64,000 nucleotides of DNA from Arenicola marina. Its lineage: Eukaryota > Annelida > Polychaeta > Arenicolidae. Shown here piece after piece: positions 1 through 12,700 of the stretch. The translations under genes were made by a program, and so were the position numbers. The notes under the pieces are model-generated. The model was given only the letters and a program-made list of their open reading frames with translations, was not told where the DNA came from and did not search any database. The stretch is taken from the NCBI GenBank assembly GCA_964019135.1, contig OZ025248.1, forward strand, positions 53,313,670-53,377,669, given 5' to 3'. The stretch's first letter is position 1. Every line of letters starts with the position of its first letter.

Positions 1-490
1 TAGCGCACTGGACCGCAGATCAACAGGTCCTGGGGGCCTCCCTAGTGTAGTGATTAGCGCACTGGACCGCAGATCAACAGGTCCTGCCAGCCTCCCTAGT
101 GTAGTGATTAGCGCACTGGACCGCAGATCAACAGGTCCTGGGAGCCTCCCTAGTGTAGTGATTAGCGCACTGGACCGCAGATCAATAGGTTCTGCCAGCC
201 TCCCTAGTGTAGTGATTGGCGCACTGGACCGCAGATCAACAGGTCCTGGGAGCCTCCCTAGTGTGGTGGTTAGAGCACTGGACCGCAGATCAACAGGTCC
301 TGGGAGCCTCCCTAGTGTAGTGATTAGCGCACTGGACCGCAGATCAATAGGTCCTGGGAGCCTCCCTAGTGTGGTGGTTAGAGCACTGGACCGCAGATCA
401 ACAGGTCCTGGGAGCCTCCCTGGTGTAGTGATTAGCGCACTAGAGCGCAGATTAATAGGTTATGGGTTTGAATCCTTGTCCGGGCACCCT
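1..490 (+). repeat. 54-bp tandem repeat derived from a tRNA-like SINE head
   Basis: Eight to nine units of 54 bp (core gtgattagcgcactggaccg) with few differences. The last unit, from about 421, continues into gggtttgaatcc and gtccgggcacc, which look like a polymerase III B box. The A-box-like gtagtgattagcgca is in every unit. The array therefore looks like repeated amplification of the 5' part of a tRNA-derived SINE. It lies in the intron before REV3L exon 1 of the window. Confidence 0.8.
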
Positions 491-640
491 TGTGTTAACA
501 CAAACACAGTTTAGGCCTTTTGTGCACAGATTTTGTTTTAAGCATTGCATCATTATGGAGACTATCATGGATGTCTTTACGCCCTTAACGCCTGAAAAGC
601 GAAATACAAGAGATCTTTCATGTGACTTATGCGGTTTCAG

Positions 641-719
641 GTGTTCATTGATTACAATTTGTATGGGATGAACATGATTCAAGCGGCAGCTGTCAAATTC
701 AGGCGCAGGAGCCCAGATG
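641..719 (+). CDS. REV3L: REV3L exon 1 of the window (N-terminal domain end)
   Basis: Acceptor gcggtttcag precedes base 641 and donor gtaagc follows 719. In phase 0 it encodes V-FIDYNLYGMNMIQAAAVKF, matching the block FIDYNLYGMNLI of vertebrate REV3L. It leaves one base (G) for the next exon. The preceding exons of the gene are outside the window. Confidence 0.9.
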
Positions 720-3700
720 GTAAGCTTCACCCGCTGATCCATAGGTGATATCCCACGTGTCAGGCCCTATTGGCGTTACTGCTATGGGTGCAATGACGGA
801 GGTGTCAAGCAAACAACATTGTAATGAACGTCACGAAGGGGAGAAATGTAACGTTCTCTCGTTTTAGAAACTTAATTTTATAATAATAATATATAATTGC
901 GTTTACTGTAGAAGTGTTGTGTCCAGTATAAGTCTTTTGCATTGGTAATGAAATAATTCCCCCTCCTCTGAACAATACTCCTACTGTGATGTTCAATGTC
1001 TATATTAGTCGACGATGAAAGCCATGATGACTGTTTAATGGCATACGTTGTTCTCGTCAGACAAGCCTCTGGGTGAGCCTGACATGTCCTCCAGTGAGGA
1101 TGACTCTGCTTGGCTGTCGCTGGAGCAGAGCCTGATGGATCCTAGCGGACACCTGTGGAAGCCAGAACATATTCCCAGGTAATATACCAAATCCCATATC
1201 TCATATCGCCATATGGTGAGGTGAGGCTTAAGATATCCCGTGTTGTTAACACTCTTTACTGATTCTTTTATTACTCCAGAGGTAACTGCCCGGCTGGGAT
1301 GTTAGCGTACGGTACTGTTCTCTTTAATGTTGTTGTTTCCCGCGGTTGTTACAGTGACTTGTGGCTGGATGCTGGTGTGGCCCGACAAAGCGTATGTGAG
1401 CTAGAAGTTGACATTGTAGCTGCGGATATCATCAACAGATTCGAGATCGGCGGTAACAAAATAATGTCTTTTCTAGCCTTTAAAATGTTACATTCGAATA
1501 TAGGAGTTGCGATTCAACGGGTTAAAACTGTCCCGATCAGTTCTCCATTGGCCTGCACATCGTTATCGTAAAGTTATGTTTCTGAGCTGAATGGGTGGAG
1601 CATAACGGTAATGGATGATTGTGATTTCTGGCCGGTAATGCTTAGATAATGTATTCCATACAACTCGCGCTCTGTAGTCTAGTTATTGAAACTTATCTTG
1701 TGATTGTTTATTAATTTGTATTTGTACGTTACAGGTAACTTGGGGACTAACCCTGGGTTGGTGTCTCTGTGGGACGATGAGAGGCAACGTAGACAGGACA
1801 GACAGCTCTCCTCCCAACTGTCTCCTCCAGGCTCGCCGGGTAGGTCTCCCACCTCTCCACATCTACTAATATCATCTTGGATTAGTAACCTTTCTTGAAC
1901 AATTGATTTCTCGCATCCTGAATTTTTTTTTGAAAATATTATTGGGGTTATATTATTGGGGTATGTACTTAAAATGTGTATATATTTTTTTGAAAATTTA
2001 CATTTTAGGTTGAAGATTTACATAATTATTTATTTTACTAAAATATCTCTGCCCTTATAACAGCGTCTCTTCCAACCCCTAATGGCAACCGATCAGTCAG
2101 TCTCGTCCTAATTGGTCCTATTGTTATGCTTTGTGATAATTTTGATCACAGATCGGGGAGACGTACAATGGACGGCAGCTGAAGAGGTGCTGCAGCGACG
2201 TCTCGCCGACATTCTGGCCGAGCTACATGTGTATGTACTGTTCTGTAGAGCCCTCTGTCTGCGGCCTGTGCTTCCGAGCTCTGCAATTCAATGTACTAGA
2301 CAGATTTAAAGCTGTCATGATTTCCACTGGCTTATATTTAAGATCATTTTGTTGTATAAATTATTTATTGAACTATAAAATAATATATAAGTTACAGTGT
2401 CGGATAGTATACATATTGTCCATATAGATCCATTGACTTATATTGTTATATGCGCACCGACATCGACACGACACAACGATAATATCGCCCAGGATATCTT
2501 ATGGCGTTTGCCTATTTTATTTGGTCATTCTTTGTGGACATTTTGTCAGCTACGTCTCTTTTAATGGTGAATGCTCCTGTTCCAGAAGTGACGACGAGTT
2601 GGCTGAAAGCCCTCCGGGTCAGCGGGATGTCCCGACGGCGGCGTTGAACGTGTCCCAAGGTATGAAAACATCGAATAAACAGTAAGACCGAAAATAAAAC
2701 AATGGTTATTTTGATACGTGACTTTGACTTTTCGCTGCGCCACCAATAATCAGAAGAGACATATGTTAAGATTGCCACCAATTAACTAGAGTTTTATTGC
2801 ATGATACTCGCGATATAGTAATAAACGTTAGCGCCGCCTGGCATACATTCAGTTTAGGTCAGTCATAACGTCATTCATTCAAGACGCGCACGCATGCGTA
2901 ACGATATGGTAACAAACTGTGTCCACTTCTGACACAGCTGGGCTGAAACAGGCCAACGAGTCTTCGTGACATTATTATGATCATAGCCTGATTTACGTGT
3001 GAACCATCCCGGCCCCCGATGTCCCCGGGTCAGGCTTTCAGCAGGGTACTTGTCGCTTTCAAACAAGCCGTTTCAATCTTCATCAGTCCGGCCCCGAGCA
3101 TCTGTATCTGGATTAGGTTTCAACGCCGTTTCATTGTTCCGGGAGGTTTCTTGGTCCAGGTTAATCTCTATGTGCCCAAAAGTGGCCCAAAACACCCACA
3201 CTTCATTTCTTTTAGTTGGCGTCATCGTGAACGAAATTACATCGCATACGAAGGAAACCACTCCGGTCTCAAATTATCCCACTTTACATCAGATACTGGA
3301 ATTTTTTCCTGGCTCTGTCAAGTTCGTTTACTCCCGTCATACGTTAACCAGGAAACAAACACAACTGACGTCGCCATGAAAAACCAGGATGAAACTTTGA
3401 CTATACATATTTATCTTTTCCGTTTGGTATCGATGCAACGCTTCATCGCTTCGTTCGTAACATTTCGTGTAGATCGCCGATAATTGTCATAATGATAATT
3501 ATGTTGGCTTTCAATTGCGACTTGCAGACGACATCTGGGAGTCGTCCCAAGACACTGTGATCCTGGACGACGAGCAGGAGCCTATCATTGACGAGGTGTC
3601 CATCATGAGGGTGATGTCCAGCAGTCACAGCTTCAGGGGATCCGACTTGCCCTCGTCTGGAGGCTCGACTGGTGAGTGGCACGGAGGGATAGACTGACCT

Positions 3701-6700
3701 GAGGCAGTGGGTTACAGGGGGCGTGGGCGGGGAATCTAGAACCCCCTCGGAATTTGGGTGCACTTCGATGATTCCATTGCTTAAGGGCTTTAGTGTTGTC
3801 CGCACAATCACCTTCCTGCCCGGCAGAAGTGACCGGAATCACCTGCTAAGCAACATATGTATGCCGTGAGTGGCTGCCCCAGTGGGCGCATTTCTTTGGG
3901 CCAGGTTCGGTATCCCGCCCGGGACCCGCAACACGTGACAAGAAACTTCCGGGTGTGCCGATAGGGATATGCCTATTCCAATGAAATGCACACAACGTTC
4001 ACATCATTTGCACGTAGGGGCACTGGAACCAACCTACTCTCATCACCTTTTAATCACCCGCCATCTTCCCCCGAATGTCTAAAGCTGTTTTGAAAGGGGC
4101 ACATCGGCATACCGAATGGATGCGCGCGCACCCATACCCGGGTGAAAGAAGTGTCGGGCGGTTTACCAGAAGTAAATGCGCCCAGTGATTTCGGGATAAT
4201 GTCTTCGGGAATGTAACTCACTGTCATATGTATGTACTTGTCCCAGCTGCCGTCCCTCATTGCTCCTCTTCCCCTCCCCCCCCCCCCCCACACACGCAGC
4301 CCCGGTGCTGGACCAGTCGCTGGTGGACCTGCTGACGTCATTGGTCGGCAGCAGCCAGGCGGACGCGAAGGCGCTGGACCACGTGGCCGTCCTCGAGGAA
4401 CACGACTCGGTGTTGTCACAGCGCTCCCTACCGGCCAGCGACCCGGCGGCCGCGGAGAACATCCGTCAGCAGCGGCAAGAGGACCTGGAGCTGGAAGATA
4501 GGGAGACACTGGAGATGTCTCAGAGCGTCTGGCAGGGCGACCTGCCGGCAGACACTCCGGAAAACAGGTATGGGGGACCATAAGTACAATATATGGTAGA
4601 CCGCACGCAGCTCGATAGATCCTGGGTTTGACTCCGGGCCCGAGCACCTACCCAATGTGGGTTATGTTTTATCCATTCATTTTCCATCTGCTCCGGGCGA
4701 AAACAGAACCGGCCGTTCTTCTATGTTAAGGCGAACCCTTGTTTCAGCATAGCTTACATATGACTCATGCCTACCATTTTAATACATAGTCTTTATTGCG
4801 AACTCTAACATGGAAGATAGACCGTCTATCGTTGTTCGTATATCTGCAGAGGTGCGAATATAGACCGTGGAAAAGGAATTAAGTTGCTCGTTTGTTCTTG
4901 CCTCCGGACAGGGATGAGGTGAACAGTGATGAGGCGGACAGTGATGAAGCGGACAGGGATGAGGCGAACAGGGACGAGGCGAACAGGGATGAGGCGGACA
5001 GGGATGAGGTAGACAGGAGGGATGAGGTGAACAGGGATGAGGCGGACAGGGATGAGGCGGACAGGGATGAGGCGAGGATGTATGACCTTGCCGGGATGGA
5101 CCAATCGTGGAGCGGCTCTCCAGCCGAGCGGTCTGATGCCCGGAGTGGAGCCATGAGCAGAGCTCGGGACCCAGCCACAGGCGATGTGGATCAGGACGCC
5201 AGTGATCCGGCGGATAGCGATCCTGATCCGGATGCGGAGGACCGGGAAGCCGAGAATCCTGATGCAGATGATCTGGATGAGCGACATTGGCTGGAGGATA
5301 TCCCTCAGTTGGACGGACCGCTCGATAACAAAGCAGGTCAGTTTTCGCCCATATGTTGTATAGTGTGTATGAAATGAAATAACGTCGGTTTCCGCCGCTA
5401 GGTGTTGTTAAAATACAGTTTAAAAAAATTAATACGCAATTGAACAGCAGCCATTGTCTGTACATTCCTTTTGCTTAACATTATACAGTAATAGACATAG
5501 ATGTATATTTCAGAACACTTTGCACCAGTCGGTCACGCAAGACGGGGAACTGTGGAATATAGTTGCATGGTTTATAGCCTGCTTCTGTGTCACTCTAACG
5601 ATTACTGCATTACTTTGGTTGGCGTTTTCACACCTTAGCGTTTATGTTGCAGCTGGCGGAGGCAAGGTGCGCAAGAGGCTGGGCCTTAGAGGACCGTCGC
5701 TACCCACCAAGATTAACCCCGGTGTAGCTATGCTGGCTCGGTCCCCTCGCGGCCTGACGTCCTTACCTCGGCCGATGACCTCCATCAACCTGGGCGATGC
5801 TATGGTCAGACAGGAGCGTCGATCTCTGCCCAGCGCGGCAGCCGCTCCACGGCTCAAACCCGCTGTCGCCCACCAGCCAGCAAAAACTGAGAAGCCAATC
5901 GAGAAGAAAATCCAGAAGGAAATCCAGAAGCCAACTGAGAAGGAAACCGAGAAGCCAACTGAGAAGGAAACCGAGAAGCAAACTGAGAAGGAAACCGAGA
6001 AACAAACTGAGAAGGAAACCGAGAAGCAAACTGAGAAGGAAACCGAGAAGCAAATCGAGAATGAAACCGAGAAGCAAACTGAGAAGGAAACCGAGAAGCA
6101 AATCGAGAATGAAACCGAGAAGCAAACTGAGAAAGAACCCGAGAAGCAACTCAAGAAGGAAAGCGAAAAGCAAGCTTCGAAGGAACCCGATAATGAGACC
6201 GAGAATCCACCCGAAAAGGAAAGCGAGAAACCAAACGAGAAGCAAATGGAAAAGCAAACCGAGAATGAAGCCAATAAGCAAGCGGAGAGTTGCGAGGCTG
6301 CCCGGAGCGAGCACGAACCTGTCCCCGCTCCTTCGCCAAGTACCGAGGGGACAAACCCTAAAGGCAGACGGAGCAAAGCCGCCACCGTGATCAACGTGGG
6401 CAGCGCTGTGGTTCGGCGGGCGCCGGCCGGGCAGACGCAGCAGCGGGCTACCACCGTCATTAACCCCGGCGTGGCTTCCAAGGGGCTTGCCCGGCGGAGG
6501 CGGGATGCGCCACCCACGGCTGTGTCCGGATCACCGGGATCATCGGGCACCGGGGGTATCGAGGCGGACGTTGTGGGGGAAGTCCCCATGGAGGCCGTGG
6601 CGTCAGATGGCGGCACGGGTCTTCCTGGCGGGCGGGCCGTCACCCTCGACCTGCGACACGTGACCGACGAAGCCCCCTCCAGGGGCGCCCCCAAGCGGGA

Positions 6701-9700
6701 CCCTCCGAAACCCAATGGCAAGAAGACGGCGGAAGTGAGCGGTATCCGTGGCCTGGGCATCAGGACGCGCAGTGGCCTTACCATGCCGCCGAGGCTGATA
6801 CCATCCATGGCACAGCGTCACGGCGGCTACCGTCCCCAGCCCTTGTCACAGGCAGTGCCCATGTCATCCGGTGACGTCGCGGGGGGCCAGTCGAAGACCT
6901 GGGCGCGCGGCACTGGATCATTTGACCTCACTCGTTTGAAACTCCTCCTTGATATAAGGAAACCCGTCAAGGCTGCTGCGAATTGTAGACCGGTAGATGT
7001 CCGTGGCGAGGAGAGGGCGGCCCTACCGCGCGTCCAACCGAAGGAGCAGACCACCAAGGCCCACCGAGAAAACATATTTGCTGCCCTAGCGGAGGATCTT
7101 GGCATCATCGACGCCCGATTGACGGGTACCAGCTCGGGTACCAGGCAACACGTGGCGGCACCAGCCAGCTCCGCCAGGCAACACGTGGCGGCCCCCGCCA
7201 GCGCCAGCCCAAGTCCGGAGCGAACCAGCAAGATCCAGGACTGTAAGAAGACGTACCTGTCAATGGATCGTAATAGACTGATATGTAAGCACGCCAGTGG
7301 GGATGCGTCTCAAAAGTTATTCGTGGACCCGGATGAGGAGCGGCTTCCCGAGGCGCCCAAGACGGACGCTGCCGCCAAAGTGAAGCGGCGGGCTGTCGAG
7401 GGAGTCAAGGCGAGGACGCCCGCAGCCCACAGAAGCAAATCGTGGTTGGTGAAGAAGGGCGCCAAGCGTGGAGAAGGAGGTCACGCCGCCCATGGGGATG
7501 GAGTACACGGTGCGAAACCCAAGGAGAACAGTCGGCGACGGGCGTTTATAGTGAGTCGCCGGAGAAGCAGCGACAGCTCGTCGTCTGACGTGGAGTTCAA
7601 GGGCAAGCTGTACAGCGTGGGGGAGCACAGAAAGACATATGCACCCCGCTCGCACCGGTCCGGCTCGCCCGGCGCGCCCGGCCCCTACACGTCGTTACAC
7701 CATCGGAGTAAGCCCTTCGAAGAGGTCGTCGCCGAGCTGCAGACTACCCCTGGGCAGGCTGGGAACGGCAGCAGCGGGAAGGAACCGAAGTCCTCGGAAG
7801 ACGAGGACACTCAGGAACTGTTTGATGACGACGATGATGCTGTGATGCCTGACCGAAGCGTGGGTGATGGGGAGGACGCTTCACTGGTCCTTCGGGAAGA
7901 AGAACTGCCCTGCTGGGGTCCAGAGGCTGGTGCAGAAGAAACTCCTGGAGATCAACCCCGTACCGGTGATCCCGGTGAGCGTGTTCAGTCACCGGGTGAA
8001 GTCTCTCCGGACCTGCTGGCCTCAGCTGCTCCAGCTCGAGGTAAAACGCGAACGACCACGGAGAGAATGTCGAAATTATCGTTGAAGGGGGAGAAGAATA
8101 AACGGAGGAATTCCGTGGAGATGAATGCCGCCCTCCAACAAAGTGCCATAGATGCCGCCGACGCCGAGGTCCTGGCGCGTGTTGATAACTCCGCAGGTCC
8201 TGAAGCGGTGGCGCCCTCGGGTGTAGAGACTCCATGCGACCAGGAGGAAGCTCCCGACCTGGGATGCGCTGAGCTGGATCGGGGCGATCCTGGTGAAGAC
8301 GAAGGGCCAGACCCTGGGCCGCTGGATGCGGGTCCACCAGGGTCTGCTGCTGGTCTAGCGGGGTCTGCTGCTGGTCTAGCGGGGTCTGCTGGTGTAGCGG
8401 GGTCTGCTGGTGTAGCGGGGTCTGCTGCTGGTCTAGCGGGGTCTGCTGGTCCACAGGGGTCTGCTGGTCTAGCGGGGTCTGCTGGTCCACAGGGGTCTGC
8501 TGGTCTAGCGGAGTCTGCTGGTCTAGCGGAGTGTGCTGGTCCACCGGGGTCTGCTGGTCTAGCGGGGTCTGCTGGTCCACAGGGGTCTGCTGGTCTAGCG
8601 GGGTCTGCTGGTCTAGCGGGGTCTGCTGGTCTAGCGGAGTCTGCTGGTCCACAGGGGTCTGCTGATCTGGCGGGGTCTGCTGGTCCACAGGAGTCTGCTG
8701 GTCTAGCGGGGTCTGCTGGTCTAGCGGGGTCTGCTGGTCTAGCGGGGTCTGCTGGTCTAGCGGGGTCTGCTGGTCTAGCGGAGTCTGCTGGTCCACAGGG
8801 GTCTGCTGATCTGGCGGGGCCTGCTGGTCCACAGGGGTCTGCTGGTCTAGCGGAGTCTGCTGGTCCACAGGGGTCTGCTGGTCCACAGGGGTCTGCTGGT
8901 CCAGCGGGGTCTGCTGGTCCACATGGGTCGGCTGGTCTAGCGGAGTCTGCTGGTCCACAGGGGTCTGCTGGTCTACAGGGGTCTGCTGGTCTAGCGGAGT
9001 CTGCTGGTCCACACGGGTCTGCTGATCTGGCGGGGTCTGCTGGTCCACAGGGGTCTGCTGGTCCACAGGGGTCTGCTGGTCTAGCGGAGTCTGCTGGTCC
9101 ACAGGATTCTGCTGGTCCACAGGGGTCTGCTGGTTTAGCGGAGTCTGCTGGTCCACAGGATTCTGCTGGTCCGCAGGGGTCTGCTGATCTGGCGGGGTCT
9201 GCTGATCCACCGGAGTCTGCTGGTCCACCGGAGTCTGCTGGTCCACAGGGGTCTGCTGGTCCAGCGGGGTCTGCTGGTCCAGCGGGTTGTGCTGGTCTAG
9301 CTGGGTCTGCTGGTCCACATGAGTCTGCTGGTCCACAGGAGTCTGCTGGTCCACAGGGATCTGCTGGTCTAGAGGGGTCTGCTGGTCCAGTGGAGAGCCT
9401 CTCACCAGGGCCAAACCACCCCCCGCCCGTCGCTGGGGAATCGCCCGGGACCGAGATCACGAGGGGTGAGGACGGCAACACGTGGGTGACGACCAAGTCC
9501 CCCATCAAGTACCTGGATGGGCGGGTAAGGACGCAGGACGCGCCGGCCCTGGCGATCAGCCGGGTGCTGGTGGACGAGCGCGATGTCGGCGAGCTGAGCG
9601 TGATCGGCCGCGAGAACCTGGCCCTGTGGCGCATGGGCGACCTCGACGTGGTCGAGCTGCGGCAGCAGGTCAAGCGCGAGGTGGAGCACCAGAGAAACGA

Positions 9701-12700
9701 GCACATTATGCCGCTGGTGCTGCAGCTGTCGGAAGATCAGATCGAGGAAACCTACCGCCGCGCCAAGGCAAACGTGCACTCCGACTCGGACAGCCTGCTG
9801 GAGGACTCTGACATGGATCTGGCCGACGTGGAAGACATGGTGAGGAAGCGACCTGCCCCCAGGCGCTCCCGTGGTAGTGGCAGGAGGGCGAGGAAGCAGA
9901 CGAAGGGACACCTTGGCAAATTGATTGGTCGTCGCGGCAAGGGGAAGAGCGTGTCGCCACCAACTCCGCCGCCTTTGTCGCCGACATTAAGCGACCGGGA
10001 TCAGTTTGAAGACGATCCAGGTGGCCGAAAGGACCCTGCCGCTACGGAAGATGAACCGAAGAAAGACGAGGCTGGTCCAGTCGACGTGTTTGGTGCTCAG
10101 CTCAGTGCGCCTGACAGGCAGTTCATCGCTAGTAGGTCCATGGAGGAAAGCCAGAGACCGGTATTCAGGAAGTTTCGATCAGAATTACAAATGTTGACTC
10201 GCAAGCGTAAGGCATCGACGGGATCCCCGGAATCCCCTGCGGCGACGTGTAAGAAAACAGAGACAGAATCCTCAGTCCAGGCTGGAGTGGACGCGTCATC
10301 AGCGGGCGTGGCCGAACCAAAGGACAATGTGGAGCCATCGGCGGGTTCAGATACTCAAGAATGTAGCTCATCACCCCATGAAGCCATCGATGCTGTCCAT
10401 TCTACTGCTCAGGGAATGAAGACGAATAAAGAGCCTGATCCAGCGCCAGTGCTCGCCAACGTTAACAGACCTACCGTTCTGACTCGCCCAGTGAACGTGG
10501 ACGGTATCCATATAGGAGAGTCCTCTGGTGAAGGTGTTGGTGCGAGAGACATGCCAAGTGCAACATCTGGGGAAACTAGCTTGATGGACACAGATGATAC
10601 GCAAGGAGAGGTCGACAACGAAGCTGCGCAGGCTCGATCGGATTCTCCAAGTCTGGAGGAGACGATGAAGAGTGATCTCGCTACCAAGAAGCAAACCCAT
10701 GACGTGGAGGAAGAGAACATGGCGGTCAATGACAACGCCCAAGCAACGTTTGCTTCACATTCATCTGCTCCAGTTTTCACAAAGGGAAACTTGACCTTGG
10801 CAGACAATGGTATATCTGATTCGAACACTGGTCTGAAAGAAAGTGAAACTAGCAACGATGACAAAGGAAAGGACTGTGGAGGGGACCACGTGCCAGCCGA
10901 CACTGTCGACGAGGAGGCCGGGACGCCAGTCAACCATGAAAATGGTTCCAGGGAAATAATCCTTTCGGATACAAAGGATCGCTGTTCTAATGGCGAAGCG
11001 ACATTGACGCCGTCAGGGTCCGCTGACGCACGGTGCGATGACGCACGGTCCGCTGATATGCCGTCCGCTGACGCAGAGTCCGCTGACGCAGAGTCCACTG
11101 ACGCACGGTCCGCTGACGCAGGATCCGCTGACGCACGGTCTGCTGATATAAAATCCGCTGACGCACGGTCCGATGACGCACGGTCCGCTGACGCAGGGTC
11201 CGCTGACGCACGGTCTGCTGATATAAAATCCGCTGACGCACGGTCCGATGACGCACCCTCAGATGACGCAGAATCCGCTGACGTAAGATCCGTTGACGCA
11301 CGGTCTGCCGACGCACGGTCCGCTGATATGAAGTCCGCTGACACACGGTCCGATGACGTACGGTTCGCTGGCGCAAGGTCCGCTGACCCAGAGTCCGCTG
11401 GCGCAGAGTCCGCTGACGCAGAGTCCGCTGACGCAGAGTCCGCTGACGCGCGGTCCACTGACCCCCTCTCCGCTGACGCACGGTCCGCTGACGCGCGGTC
11501 TACTGACCCCCTCTCCGCTGACACACGGTCCGCTGACGCAGAGTCCGCTGACGCACGATCCGTTGATGCACGCTCCGCTGACGCACAGTCGGCTGACGCA
11601 CAGTCCCCTGACACACGGTCCGCTGACGCACGGTCCGCTGACGCACGGTCCGCTGACGCACGATCCGCTGATGCACGCTCCGCTGACGCACAGTCGGCTG
11701 ACGCACAGTCCCCTGACACACGATCCGCTGACGCACAGTCGGCTGACGCAGGGTCCGCTGACACACGTTCCGCTGACGCACGGTCCGCTGACACACGTTC
11801 CGCTGACGCACGGTCCGCTGACACACGTTCCGCTGACGCACGGTCCGCTGACGACGTAGAACCCGCCGAAAAACTTGGCAGTAGCGAAGATGTCATCGAC
11901 ACTCAAGAAGAAGAGACCGCCGATGTCATTCTATCTGGTGACGACGTTCATGCCAGCGAGAGACTCAAACCCGACACAGGTTCATTGACTCAACATCCGA
12001 ATGCAGTTGTTCAACGTGACGAGTATCCGGTTCATGACGAAGACAAAGAAGTGCCTGGTGTCCACAATCGTGAGGCCAGTGACGACGCTGGCGACGTTAA
12101 AGGCCCTTTGGAAGAGGACACTGTATTGACCGACGTGGAAGCCACGCGCTCGAAGAATGACTGTGAGTCTGTGGATGAACACGAAGGTCAGGTAGGAGCC
12201 GCTACCGCTGGCTGTGACCCAGAGCCGCCGGTTCCCATCTTAGAGAGTCTAGGGCTGCGGCGGAAGACCACCGATGACATGGACTGCTCGGTGGAGGACA
12301 CTGCCTCCAATATCGCTCAGCTAGATGGCAAGGACTTCTGTGGCGACGATGACGATTCCTCTAACGTCGACCAGAGTGCTTCGGGTGACCCGACGGAGGT
12401 TGGCGTGGTGTTTGTGGCCCCCGCCGAGCAGCGCGCAGAAGCTGCCCTGGAGGATTACGTATCGCTGGAGGTCCCCAAGCTGTCGCCCTGTGGCAGGTTG
12501 AACGCCTCCAGGGTGTACGGCGAGCAGGACTCGTCGGACGGGTCGGAGCCCGCTGACGACGGTATCATCGTCATTGACCTGGACACCAAGACCCTCACGA
12601 CGATAGGGGACCCGGACACCTCTAGAACAGCCTCTGTGAGCGATGTAGCCTCGAGGACGGAGAGGCTAGCCGCTGGGGCAGGACGTGGCGGCGGGGGAGG

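Noticed and set aside
7744..9706. Long antisense frames over the GLAGSA repeat
   Set aside because: They are mirror readings of an 18-bp coding repeat; the plus strand is fixed by the conserved exon context.
10409..11902. Antisense frames over the SADAR repeat
   Set aside because: Same cause: a repeat unit divisible by three, with the sense frame part of exon 10.
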